Assembly: GCA_046349035.1 (NCBI GenBank)
Contig: JAXMDC010000002.1
Span: 310,001-374,000 of the forward strand
Direction of reading: 5' to 3'
DNA: 64,000 nucleotides
Source of the DNA: JAXMDC01 sp046349035
GTDB taxonomy: Bacteria > Pseudomonadota > Alphaproteobacteria > Rhizobiales > Kaistiaceae
Below the pieces are notes generated by a model, which searched no databases, was not told the DNA's origin, and saw only the letters and a list, made by a program, of their open reading frames with translations. Position numbers and translations under genes: made by a program. Below are positions 47,780 through 55,907 of the stretch, in pieces; position 1 is the stretch's first letter, and every line of letters starts with the position of its first letter.

Positions 47780-48562
47780 CTATGGCGCCTCGCGGCCGTC
47801 CGGGAGGATGCCGCCGGAGACGTTGAGGCCCGTGGTTTCTGCGCCTTCCATGCGGGCAAGCTCCAGCCGCGAGCCGCGAAAGTCGCCATTGGTGAGCACG
47901 GCGTTGGTGAAATCGGCGCCGTAATAGTCGACCTGAAGGGACGAGGCGCCGGTGAAATTGGCGCGGCCGAGCCGTGCCTTGGTGAAGTTGGAGCCGTCGA
48001 GGGTCGCACCCGAGAGCTTGGCGCTGACCAGGTTGGCCTCCGTCCAGACGGCATCGGTGAGGTCGGTCCCGGTGAGGTCGGCGCCGTTCCCTTCGACGTT
48101 GCGGCCGACGCTCTCCTTGAGGTTGGCGCCAGCGAGCTTGGCGAGCGTCAGCCGCGCGTGCTGCATACGTGCGCCGTAGAGCACAGCGCCATTCAGATCG
48201 GCGCCTCCGAGGTCGGCTTCGTACAGCAGGGCGTCGGTCAAGTCCGCCTTGGTCAGCGACGCCTGCTTGATGTCTGCCTTGTTGAGATTGGCGCGTTCGA
48301 GCCTGGCGCCGTCGAGCTTGGCGCCGCGCAGGTTGGCGCGGTGGAACACGGCGTCGCTGAGGTCCGCGCCGCGGAGATTGGCACCCGACAGGTCGCGCCG
48401 CTTCAGCGAGACACCGGCAAGCGAACAGCCTGGGCAGTCCTTGGTCGTGCCGGAGAGGAATGCTTCTCGATCCGCCTGGGGCGCCTGCGCTCCGACCGGT
48501 GAGGCCGGGCCAAAAGCGATCGCCAGGCCGATGGCGAGGAGGGCGAGTCGCAGCCGCTTCAC
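47780..48562 (-). CDS. Exported pentapeptide-repeat protein
   Basis: A 260-residue protein with a signal peptide (LRLALLAIGLAIAFGPASPV). About 30 pentapeptide units of the A(N/D)LxG type follow (LSGANLRGADLSDAVF, RANLRGAKLDGARLERAN, TKADLTDALLYEADLGGADL). A short Cys pair (DCPGCS) precedes the repeats and may anchor or cross-link the helix. The quadrilateral helix is periplasmic here, unlike cytoplasmic Qnr. Its first codons overlap the upstream gene's end by four bases. Confidence 0.88.
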   Translation of the reverse strand: MKRLRLALLAIGLAIAFGPASPVGAQAPQADREAFLSGTTKDCPGCSLAGVSLKRRDLSGANLRGADLSDAVFHRANLRGAKLDGARLERANLNKADIKQASLTKADLTDALLYEADLGGADLNGAVLYGARMQHARLTLAKLAGANLKESVGRNVEGNGADLTGTDLTDAVWTEANLVSAKLSGATLDGSNFTKARLGRANFTGASSLQVDYYGADFTNAVLTNGDFRGSRLELARMEGAETTGLNVSGGILPDGREAP

Positions 48563-49323
48563 GGCGAGGCCCAGCCGGTCTTGGCCGCATACGGCGCTTG
48601 CACCATCTCGAAGCGGGTGAGGCTCTCATAGGCCTGTGGGTTGGGTTTCCCGGTCAGCGGGTCGAGAAAGGTCTGGCCGCGTTTTTGGTACAGGCGTCGT
48701 TCGACCATCATCGCCACACCGTCGGCGGTCCGCAGGCAGCGAGTCTTGACGTAATAGGTGCCGACCGGGTTTTCGCCCTCCTCGCGCGGCAGGTCGGTGC
48801 AGGTCCAGCTCTCGGCGCCGAAGCGCTGCATGAGGTAAGTGCCGAGCAGCCAGAAATCGCTCCGGTCGCGGATATCGGTCGCCCGCGGATCGGTGACGAT
48901 GCGCGTACCCGCCACCGCGCCTTCGGCATTGACGAGGAGGGAGAGGACGACCGGGAAGTCATACATCTGCGTGCCTCGATAGAGGGCGACGAGATCGGCG
49001 CGCTCCAGCGCCCTGGCCCAGTACTCCAGTTCGTCGTCATAGCGCAGATACACTTCGTACAGCCCGGTCGGCTCGGCGCGGCAGCGTGCGAACTCGGCCG
49101 GGCCTTTCAACGGCAGACCCGGCGGTCCGCCATTGGTGCCGCAGGCAAAGTCGACGAACCCGTCGGAGGGGAGGTCGGCGGCCTTGCTGCCGACCTTTAC
49201 CTGCCAGAAATCCGGCCGCCCAGGCCGCTTCTGAGCGAGCGCCGACGATGCGAAGGCGACGCCGAGCGCGGCAGTGAGCGCCAGGACGGCTGCCAGAGTC
49301 GAGCGGCGAGGGGCAATCGACAT
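48559..49323 (-). CDS. Exported protein of unknown family
   Basis: About 254 residues from the ATG at 49323; a second ATG three codons earlier is equally open. A signal peptide (TLAAVLALTAALGVAFASSA) leads to a mature part with Cys at DFACG, ARCRAE, WTCTDL and KTRCLR (four, possibly two disulfides). Motifs such as YEVYLRYDDELEYWARALER and LLVNAEGAVAGTRIVTDPRA are seen, but no family is recognised. It is coupled to the pentapeptide gene. It may be a receptor or accessory component of an envelope complex. Confidence 0.7.
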   Translation of the reverse strand: MSIAPRRSTLAAVLALTAALGVAFASSALAQKRPGRPDFWQVKVGSKAADLPSDGFVDFACGTNGGPPGLPLKGPAEFARCRAEPTGLYEVYLRYDDELEYWARALERADLVALYRGTQMYDFPVVLSLLVNAEGAVAGTRIVTDPRATDIRDRSDFWLLGTYLMQRFGAESWTCTDLPREEGENPVGTYYVKTRCLRTADGVAMMVERRLYQKRGQTFLDPLTGKPNPQAYESLTRFEMVQAPYAAKTGWASP

Positions 49324-49414
49324 GCGATCCATCCGCGGCAGGGCGCGCGGCCCGGTCCGGCAAGGATTAGGTCAAGGCCGGGAGAGTGGCAAGAAAGGGC
49401 GGCGCCGCCAGATG

Positions 49415-49455
49415 AAAAGCCCCGCCTGGCAGTCGGGATGGCTCCCAGGCGGGGC
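49415..49455 (-). terminator. Minus-strand terminator without an upstream gene
   Basis: GCCCCGCCTGG (49419-49429) pairs with CCAGGCGGGGC (49445-49455), 11 bp. On the minus strand it is followed by TTTT. The nearest leftward CDS starts 82 bases further on, so it must end an RNA begun between 49456 and about 49760. Confidence 0.65.
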
Positions 49456-49715
49456 AATCGCCTCCAGATGGAGACGGCCGCCGGTCTCATTTCGGGGGGT
49501 GAGCGGCGGCTAGCTGTGTAGGTTCGGCGAGGTGTGGCGGCGGCGCCTTGATCCAGCGCAAATCCCTCGGTCGGCAATTCGCCGTTGAGCCTTGACCGCC
49601 CTGGGCGAGAGGCGTTGTATGCAAAAAGGGGTGCGGGACCGCGCTGATCGCGTGCGTCTCGATGCTGCGGTCAATGGCCGGGAGGCTGAGGGCGCGCCGC
49701 CTGCATCCTGAAGAA

Positions 49716-49747
49716 AGGTGTCCCTTCCTAAGGGGACTCCGACACCT
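49716..49747 (+). promoter_or_regulatory. Leader hairpin just before the dehydrogenase ribosome binding site
   Basis: AGGTGTC (49716-49722) pairs with GACACCT (49741-49747), with an inner CCCTT/AAGGG stem. It ends directly before the GGGAGAAGGAAACG ribosome binding sequence, so it may stabilise or control the mRNA. Confidence 0.5.
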
Positions 49748-49762
49748 AGGGAGAAGGAAACG

Positions 49763-51511
49763 ATGAGAAACGGCTTCAAGACCGGGTTGCTCGGTGCTGC
49801 CCTGCTCGCCACGACGGCGATCGGCGCCTACGCTGCCGACGTTACGTACGATCGGCTGCTCAACGCCGAGAAGGAGGGAGCGAACTGGCTGCAGAACCAC
49901 CGTGACTACAGCTCGACCCGCTATTCCCCACTCGACCAGATCAACAAGGACAACGTCAAGAATCTGAAGGTCGCCTTCACCACTGCTATCGGCGGTGAGC
50001 GTGGCGGCGGCACGCAGGTGCAGGGCGGCCATCAATCGACCCCCTTGGTCAACGACGGTGGCATGTACGTGGTCGACGCCTGGGGCGCGGTCTACAAGGT
50101 CGACCTCTCCAAGCCGGCCTCCGGCCGCATCGCGTGGATCATGGACCCGGGTGTCGACAAGGCCGACATCTGGATCGCCAGCAACCGCGGCGTCGCTCTT
50201 TACAAGGACATGGTGATTTCGGTTACCGGCAACGGCAAGGTCAACTGGACCAAGGCCGACACCGGCGAACTCGTCCGCTCGATTCAGGTCGAGGACCCCA
50301 AGACCACCGGCTACTCGCTCACCGCGCCGCCGCTGGTGCTGAACGGTAAGCTGATCGTTCCGGGCTCGGGCGGAGACCGCGGCGCGCGTTCGCACGTCGA
50401 TGCGATCAACGCCGATACCGGCGCGCCGATCTGGCGCTGGTACTCGATCCCCAAGCCCGGTGAGAAGGGTTCGGAGACCTGGAAGGACAACAACAACGCC
50501 TGGGAGCACGGCGGCGGCGCCTTCTGGCAGACCGGCTCTTACGATCCGGCGAGCAACCTGACCTATTGGGGGACCGGCCAGCCGGTGCCGATGTTCGATC
50601 CGGAATACCGTCCGGGCGACAACCTCTTCACCAATTCGTCGGTGGCCCTGAACGCCGATAACGGCCAGCTGGTCTGGTACTTCCAGTACACGCCGGGCGA
50701 CTTCCTGGACTATGACGAAATCGGCGACCAAATCCTCGTCGACACCACCGTCAACGGTCAGCCGCGCAAGATCCTCTCGCACTTTGGCCGTAACGGCTTT
50801 TTCTACAATCTCGATCGCGGCAATGGGCTCTTCCTCAACGCGGCGCAGTATGTCGAGAAGCTGAATTGGACCGCCGGCATCGATCCCAAGACTGGCAAGC
50901 CGGTGGAATACGATCCCAACAAGGATCTGCAGACCTACAAGATCGGTTCGCCGGCCGGTCGGCGCGCTCAGGGTGCCGCCCTCGGCTGCCCGCAGATTCA
51001 AGGCGGGGTTAACTACTTCCCGACCAGCTACAGCCAGAAGACCAAGTTCGCGTACGGGGCCGGTATCGAGGCCTGCTCCAACGTCACCGCGGACGCCGCG
51101 CGTTCGGGCGGCAAGCAGACGCCACCGATCTGGAACGGCGGCTCGCAAGTCACTGCCGACCGTGAGCTCGGCAGCGTCGCGGCGATGAACCCGTCCACGG
51201 GTGCGCTGGTCAAGCGCAAGATGCTCGACTACGCGTCCTACTCGGGGCTGATCTCGACCGCCGGCGGTCTTGTCTTCACGACTTCGGTTGACGGCACAGT
51301 CTACGCGCTCGACGACACGACGCTCGACATTCTGTGGAGCTTCAACACCGGCTCGATCTCGTCGGCTCCGCCGATGACCTACTCGGTCAACGGCAAGCAG
51401 TATGTGGCGGTCCTCATCGGCGGCAACACCATCGCCAAGGGCCATCTCGCCAAGTCGCCGGAGATGTCGAACATCCAGAACACCTCGATGCTCTACGTCT
51501 TCGCCCTCTAG
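49763..51511 (+). CDS. PQQ-dependent alcohol/methanol-type dehydrogenase, divergent metal site
   Basis: A 582-residue periplasmic quinoprotein (ATG at 49763, AAGGAAACG upstream) with a signal peptide (GFKTGLLGAALLATTAIGAYA). Tryptophan-docking repeats of an eight-bladed propeller are visible (DTGAPIWRWYS, DNGQLVWYFQYTPGD, STGALVKRKML, DTTLDILWSFN). The catalytic segment FLDYDEIGDQIL carries the Asp-x-Asp pair that marks lanthanide-dependent XoxF/ExaF enzymes. But WGTGQP has Gln where the metal ligand Asn is usual, GSGGDRGAR has Asp near the usual Glu, and the vicinal Cys-Cys ring is absent. It lacks a fused haem domain, so it needs an external cytochrome c. Confidence 0.9.
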   Translation: MRNGFKTGLLGAALLATTAIGAYAADVTYDRLLNAEKEGANWLQNHRDYSSTRYSPLDQINKDNVKNLKVAFTTAIGGERGGGTQVQGGHQSTPLVNDGGMYVVDAWGAVYKVDLSKPASGRIAWIMDPGVDKADIWIASNRGVALYKDMVISVTGNGKVNWTKADTGELVRSIQVEDPKTTGYSLTAPPLVLNGKLIVPGSGGDRGARSHVDAINADTGAPIWRWYSIPKPGEKGSETWKDNNNAWEHGGGAFWQTGSYDPASNLTYWGTGQPVPMFDPEYRPGDNLFTNSSVALNADNGQLVWYFQYTPGDFLDYDEIGDQILVDTTVNGQPRKILSHFGRNGFFYNLDRGNGLFLNAAQYVEKLNWTAGIDPKTGKPVEYDPNKDLQTYKIGSPAGRRAQGAALGCPQIQGGVNYFPTSYSQKTKFAYGAGIEACSNVTADAARSGGKQTPPIWNGGSQVTADRELGSVAAMNPSTGALVKRKMLDYASYSGLISTAGGLVFTTSVDGTVYALDDTTLDILWSFNTGSISSAPPMTYSVNGKQYVAVLIGGNTIAKGHLAKSPEMSNIQNTSMLYVFAL

Positions 51512-51534
51512 GCAAGACCCGCACGCACACGAAG

Positions 51535-51561
51535 GGGGCGCCCGGCGGGCGCCCCTTTTTC
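51535..51561 (+). terminator. Rho-independent terminator of the dehydrogenase gene
   Basis: GGGGCGCCC (51535-51543) pairs with GGGCGCCCC (51547-51555), GGC loop, followed by TTTTT. It is 24 bases after the stop codon. Confidence 0.92.
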
Positions 51562-51575
51562 GTTGCCGTGGTGCG

Positions 51576-52583
51576 CTACGCCGCCTCGGCCGTCAGCCGC
51601 CGTGCGGCCGGCATCACCTCGCGCGCGAAGAGTTCCATGCCGGCGAGGGCGGCTTCGTCGCCGAGGGCGCCGTTGCCGTTGAAGTAGCAGCGAAGGTTTT
51701 CGACGCCGGTGGCCCGGACGATGGCGGCGATCTGGTCAAGACAGGCCTGCGGGTCGCCCGCGATCGCCTGCTCGCCGAGGAGGCGCTCGCGCGTGATCGG
51801 CGTGCCCGGCGGCCCGCCGCGCCGTGCCGCGAACTCGGCCCGGCGACGATTGAGCCGCGGCAGGAGGTCGTCGACTGCGGCCGCCGCCTCCGCCGCGGTC
51901 TCGCCGACGATGACGTAGCGCGAGAGCGAAGAGCGGCGGAGCGGCTCGAGCGAGCCCTTGGCCGACAGCAGGCGGCGGAACGGGACGATCTGGCGCGCCT
52001 CGGGCGGCTCGACGCTGAAGAGGAGCGGCAGGCCGTGCTCGGCGGCGAAGGCGATGGTCTCCTCGGTGTAGCCGGCAACGTAGAGCGGCGGGTGCGGCTG
52101 CTGCACCGGCGGCGGTCCGATAGCGATGTCGTCGAAGCGCCAGAACTTCCCGGCCGACGAGATTGTCGATGAGGTCCAGGCGCGGCGGAGGATGCCGAGC
52201 GCCTCCTCGAAGCGCGGCCGCGTCTCCTCCGGCGGAATGCCGAGCGCGGCGAAGGTCGCCGGGTCGGTGCCGCGCCCGATGCCGATATCGATGCGCCCGC
52301 CGCTCTGGAAATCGAGCTGCGCCACCTGCTCGGCAAGGAGCAGCGGGTGGTAGAGCGCGATCAGCAGCACCGATGTGCCGAAACGGAGGCGCTCGGTGCG
52401 GCCGAGAACCTCGGCGCCGAGGAGAAGCGGGGCCGGGTAGGGGAGGGTATCGCGGTTGAAGTGGAATTCGTTGAACCACACGCCGTCGAAGCCGAGCGTG
52501 TCGGCCTTCTGAAACAGGGCGATAAAGCGGCGGTGGTCGGCGACCATGCCGTCGCGGCCCCAGCCGGCGAGGTCGAACCTCAT
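51576..52583 (-). CDS. LLM-class flavin-dependent oxidoreductase (luciferase-like)
   Basis: A 335-residue TIM-barrel enzyme of the bacterial luciferase-like monooxygenase family. Motifs are KADTLGFDGVWFNEFHFN, LRFGTSVLLIALYHPLLLAE and GGRIDIGIGRGTDPATFAAL (FMN/F420-phosphate region). Substrate unknown; it uses reduced flavin and oxygen. It is the last gene of the ABC transporter operon (13-base gap), so it may process the imported molecule, for instance by cleaving a chelator. Confidence 0.9.
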   Translation of the reverse strand: MRFDLAGWGRDGMVADHRRFIALFQKADTLGFDGVWFNEFHFNRDTLPYPAPLLLGAEVLGRTERLRFGTSVLLIALYHPLLLAEQVAQLDFQSGGRIDIGIGRGTDPATFAALGIPPEETRPRFEEALGILRRAWTSSTISSAGKFWRFDDIAIGPPPVQQPHPPLYVAGYTEETIAFAAEHGLPLLFSVEPPEARQIVPFRRLLSAKGSLEPLRRSSLSRYVIVGETAAEAAAAVDDLLPRLNRRRAEFAARRGGPPGTPITRERLLGEQAIAGDPQACLDQIAAIVRATGVENLRCYFNGNGALGDEAALAGMELFAREVMPAARRLTAEAA

Positions 52584-52596
52584 CGCCCGCCCGCGG

Positions 52597-53370
52597 TCAT
52601 GAGGTCATCACCCACGGCCGGCCGGTCTCAGGATGGCGGTGAATGCTGGCCTCGATGCGATAGACCAACGACAGGCGCTCGCGTGTCAGCACCTCGGCCG
52701 GGGTGCCGATGGCGGCGACGCGGCCGCAATCGAGGAGGCAAAGGCGGTCGCAAAACATCGCCGCGAGGTTGAGGTCGTGCAACGCGGCAAGGATGGTGAT
52801 GCCGAGCCGGCGGAGGAAGCGCAGGAGATGCAGTTGGTGGTGGATATCGAGGTGGTTGGTTGGCTCGTCGAGGACGAGCAGCGCCGGCTGCTGCGCCAGG
52901 CAGCGCGCGACCAGCACCCGCTGCCGTTCGCCGCCTGAGAGCGTGCGGAAAGGCCGCCCTGCGAAATCGGCGAGTTCGACGAGTTCGATTGCCGCCGCGA
53001 CGAGGTCGCGGTCGTGGGCGTTGTCCGCCTCGAACAGCCGTTTATGCGGCGAGCGGCCCATGGCGACGACGTCGCGCACAGTGAGCGGGAATTCGCTCGG
53101 CTGCTCCTGCAGCACCGTGCCGACGTTGCGGGCCACCCACGCCGCCGTCCGCTGCCACACGTCCTCGCCATTGACCCGGACCGTGCCCGCGGCCGGGCGG
53201 TTGACCCGGTAGACCGAGCGGAGCAGCGTCGATTTGCCGGCGCCGTTCGGCCCGAGAAGGCCGACCATCTCGCCGGGAGCGGCGGCGAGCGATACGTCCT
53301 CAACCAGGGCGCGGCCGCCGACGCGAAAGGTCAGACCGTCGATGTCGAGCGTCCCGGCGGCGACAGTCAT
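52597..53370 (-). CDS. ABC transporter ATPase, metal-chelate/B12 type (FecE/BtuD)
   Basis: A 257-residue ATPase with Walker A GLLGPNGAGKSTLL, Q-loop VLQEQPSEFPLT, signature LSGGERQRVLVA, Walker B LLVLDEPTNHLD and the H-loop ALHDLN. Domain order and length are those of FecE/BtuD/FhuC. It powers the FecCD permease encoded next (four-base overlap) and belongs to an importer for a siderophore, haem, cobalamin or another metal chelate. Confidence 0.95.
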   Translation of the reverse strand: MTVAAGTLDIDGLTFRVGGRALVEDVSLAAAPGEMVGLLGPNGAGKSTLLRSVYRVNRPAAGTVRVNGEDVWQRTAAWVARNVGTVLQEQPSEFPLTVRDVVAMGRSPHKRLFEADNAHDRDLVAAAIELVELADFAGRPFRTLSGGERQRVLVARCLAQQPALLVLDEPTNHLDIHHQLHLLRFLRRLGITILAALHDLNLAAMFCDRLCLLDCGRVAAIGTPAEVLTRERLSLVYRIEASIHRHPETGRPWVMTS

Positions 53371-54545
53371 GGCCGCATCTCGGCGCGGCCGTCGCGCCGC
53401 AGCAGCCAGACGAAGAACGGCCCGCCGACGAGCGCGGTAATGATGCCGACCGGAAGTTCCAGCGGCGCAATGATCTTGCGGGCGACGAGATCGGCGGCGA
53501 TGACGAAGGCGGCGCCGCCGACGGCAGCGGCCGGCAGCGCCCGGCGGTGGTCGGCGCCGACGATGAAGCGGACGATGTGCGGCACGATCAGGCCGACGAA
53601 GGCGATGACACCGGCGGCGGAGACGACAACGCCGATCAGGGCGGCGGTGAGGACGAACATCCCCTGACGGAAGCGCTGGACGTCGAGGCCGAGGGCGACC
53701 GCGCTCTCTTCACCCGCCATCAGCAGATTGAGACGGCGTGCTTGCAGGAGCATCGCACCTAGTCCCAGCGTCAATGCGGCGGCAGGGATCGGCAGGAGGC
53801 GCCACTGCGCGTTGCCGAAGCTGCCGAGCGTCCAGAAGAGGACGCGCGAGGCGAGCTGCGGATCCGGCGAAGTGAGGACGAGCAGGGCAGTCACCGCATT
53901 GAGGATCGCCGCCATGGCGACGCCGGCAAGGATCAGCCGGGTCGGTGTCATCTGGCCTCCGGACCGGGCGATGGCGAACACCGCGACCAGCGTGACGAGG
54001 GCGCCGGCGAACGCCGCGACGTTGAGCGTGAAGGCACCGAAGACAAGGAGGCCCCATCGCAGGACAACAACCGCGCCGGTGGCCGCGCCCCACGAAATGC
54101 CGAGGATGCTCGGGCTCGCCAGCGGATTGCGGACGATCGCCTGAATGGTCATGCCGGTAACCGCGAGCGTGCCGCCGACGATGGCGGCAAGCAGCACGCG
54201 CGGCAGCCGCGTCTCGATGACGATCGTCTCGTAGGCCGCCCGCCAGTCGGGCGCGATCAGCCAGTCTCCGGTCGCAGCGTGGACAAGGATGCGGACGGCG
54301 GTGTCGGCCGGAATCGGCACCGATCCCAGCATCAGTCCGCCGACCGCCGCGCAGAGGAGAGCCGCCGCCATCACCAGGAGCGCGGTTGCAAAAGCCGAAC
54401 GGCGCCGTCGCTGACCGGCGGGTGCTCGCCGCCGACCTGTGCCCGCGAGGGGAAGGGGAGCCGTCGCGCGGGGGGCTGCCGAGCGCAGGATCGCCAGCAG
54501 CTCGGTCTCCGACCGTCGTGCCGCTCCTCCCGATGAGCCGTCCAT
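53367..54545 (-). CDS. ABC importer permease, FecCD/BtuC family
   Basis: A 392-residue permease from the ATG at 54545. About ten TM helices follow a 60-residue N-terminal tail. ETRLPRVLLAAIVGGTLAVT then GMTIQAIVRNPLASPSILGI is the FecCD opening (R-L-P-R and the N-P-L-A-x-P-x-x-L-G motif). VGLIVPHIVRFIVGADHRRA is the coupling/EAA-like loop. A single permease gene suggests a homodimer like BtuC. It is flanked by its ATPase and binding protein. Confidence 0.95.
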   Translation of the reverse strand: MDGSSGGAARRSETELLAILRSAAPRATAPLPLAGTGRRRAPAGQRRRRSAFATALLVMAAALLCAAVGGLMLGSVPIPADTAVRILVHAATGDWLIAPDWRAAYETIVIETRLPRVLLAAIVGGTLAVTGMTIQAIVRNPLASPSILGISWGAATGAVVVLRWGLLVFGAFTLNVAAFAGALVTLVAVFAIARSGGQMTPTRLILAGVAMAAILNAVTALLVLTSPDPQLASRVLFWTLGSFGNAQWRLLPIPAAALTLGLGAMLLQARRLNLLMAGEESAVALGLDVQRFRQGMFVLTAALIGVVVSAAGVIAFVGLIVPHIVRFIVGADHRRALPAAAVGGAAFVIAADLVARKIIAPLELPVGIITALVGGPFFVWLLRRDGRAEMRP

Positions 54546-54568
54546 GTCCGGACCCAGCCGCTCGGCGG

Positions 54569-55561
54569 CTACTTCGTGAACGCCTCGGGGTGGAAGGCGC
54601 GGGCCAGCCGTTCGACCGCGTCGATGTTGCTCGGTCCCGGCTGGGCGAGGACGGAGTCGAGCAGGACGAACTTCTGGTTCTTGATCGCCGGTACGTCGCG
54701 GATGGCCGGCTGCGCCTTGAGGATGGCGACGCGGCCCTGGCCGAGCTGTGTCGCCGGATCCTTGACGACCTGGCCGGCTTCCGTGCCGGAGTAGTAGACG
54801 ACGACATATTGCGGCTCGCGGGCGACTACCTGCTCCCACGAGACGTTACCGAAGCGGTTGGCGACATCGGCGAAGATGTTCACCCCACCGGCCTGCGCAA
54901 CGATCTGCGATAACATCGAGTTGCCGAGCGCGGCGGCCGGCGCCGCTTCCCCGCCGTTATAGATGAGGACGGGGATCGGCTTCCTCCCGGCGAGCGCCTT
55001 CTGCACCGCGGCGAGGCGGGTGGAGATGTCGGCGACGAGCGCCCGGCCGCGTTCCGGCACGCCGAAAATCGCCGCAACCGTGCGGATCTCGTCGTACAGC
55101 GTCTCGAAGGTGACGGCGCCGAGATTGCATCCCTCGGTGTTGAGGCGCGTCTTCATGCCGAGTGCCTGCAATTGGTCGCGGGTGTGCAGTGCCGGGGCAA
55201 ATCCGTCCGGGTAGCCGGCGTAGACAAAGTCGGCCTGCGCGGCGATCAGCTGCTCGGTCGTGGCGACCAGCGGCGAGAGGATCGGGATCTTGTCGTACAC
55301 CGCCTTGTATTGGCCGCTGATCTGCAGGGCCGCCATGTAGGAAGTGCCCACCATCCGCTCCTGCAGGCCAAGCGCGATCAGGAGTTCGCTCGCATTGTTG
55401 CTGAGCGTGACGGCGCGCTGAGGCGGTGCGGTGTAGGTGTTCTCGACCCCGCAGTTCCTGTCGACATAGGGATAGCCGGCGGTCTGCGCGGCGGCGGTCC
55501 CCGTTGACAGGCCTAGCGCAACCGCGGCGAACACGGCTCCAAGACAACGACGGCTCGGCAT
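54569..55561 (-). CDS. Periplasmic binding protein of a metal-chelate ABC importer
   Basis: A 330-residue protein from the ATG at 55561 with a signal peptide (LGAVFAAVALGLSTGTAAAQ). The class III binding-protein pattern is clear: PPQRAVTLSNNASELLIALG, then ERMVGTSYM, ADFVYAGYPDGFAPALHTRD and EPQYVVVYYSGTEAGQV. Two Cys in the mature part (NRNCG-like near the start, EGCNLG) could be joined. Ligand unknown; BtuF, FecB and FepB are the nearest types. A G-tract operator lies about 180 bases upstream. Confidence 0.92.
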   Translation of the reverse strand: MPSRRCLGAVFAAVALGLSTGTAAAQTAGYPYVDRNCGVENTYTAPPQRAVTLSNNASELLIALGLQERMVGTSYMAALQISGQYKAVYDKIPILSPLVATTEQLIAAQADFVYAGYPDGFAPALHTRDQLQALGMKTRLNTEGCNLGAVTFETLYDEIRTVAAIFGVPERGRALVADISTRLAAVQKALAGRKPIPVLIYNGGEAAPAAALGNSMLSQIVAQAGGVNIFADVANRFGNVSWEQVVAREPQYVVVYYSGTEAGQVVKDPATQLGQGRVAILKAQPAIRDVPAIKNQKFVLLDSVLAQPGPSNIDAVERLARAFHPEAFTK

Positions 55562-55736
55562 GGCGATGATGGCTCCCCGACTTTTTCCCGATCGGGCGGC
55601 GCAGTATCCCGAGCGCCGCGTCTGCCGTCCTCGGAGTCGGATTGACGCGGACGGTCGATGCCTTCGCAATATTGCAATCGTCCGAGCCTCGGCAAGGTCA
55701 AATCGCTACGTCTTAAATCAATCGGCAGGCCGTCGT

Positions 55737-55755
55737 AGTATAGGGGGGTATTCTA
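55737..55755. promoter_or_regulatory. G6-tract operator of the RcnR/CsoR/DmeR type
   Basis: AGTATAGGGGGGTATTCTA has a run of six G (55743-55748) flanked by A+T sequence in an inverted arrangement (AGTAT / ATTCT). RcnR, DmeR and FrmR-type repressors bind sequences of this form. No such regulator gene is in the window. Confidence 0.45.
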
Positions 55756-55855
55756 TTTAGGCTTCGAGCCTTACCGTCAAAGGAGTGCTGCGGAATTGCA
55801 GTACAACTCGATTTGCCGCAGCCGCAGGCCTCTGACGCCCCGAACCGAAACGGGA

Positions 55856-55882
55856 AGGGGGCGCCCCCTCGGAACGCCCCCT
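55856..55882. terminator. Hairpin after the M28 peptidase gene
   Basis: AGGGGGCG (55856-55863) pairs with CGCCCCCT (55875-55882). It lies about 25 bases beyond the stop of the leftward M28 gene. There is no long T tract. Confidence 0.6.
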
Positions 55883-55907
55883 GTCACCTCTCAGCGGTTG
55901 GCCGATG

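Larger units (their letters stand above)
49333..49762. other. Regulatory region between a leftward operon and the PQQ dehydrogenase gene
   Basis: No CDS supported. It contains an orphan minus-strand terminator (49415-49455) and a 5'-leader hairpin (49716-49747), listed separately. The promoters of both flanking genes should lie here. Confidence 0.45.
55562..55907. other. Upstream region of the ABC operon
   Basis: No CDS. It holds the G-tract operator, a TTGACC element near 55695 (minus strand) that could be a -35, an AGGCTTCGAGCCT hairpin near 55760 and the terminator of the M28 gene. I found no cobalamin riboswitch signature. Confidence 0.45.

Noticed and set aside
49487..51445. 652-codon leftward frame
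   Set aside because: Antisense to the PQQ dehydrogenase, which has complete propeller motifs and a terminator.
55562..55760. Cobalamin riboswitch before the BtuF-like gene
   Set aside because: No B12-box or conserved core was visible in the 200-base leader; a G-tract operator is the better explanation.
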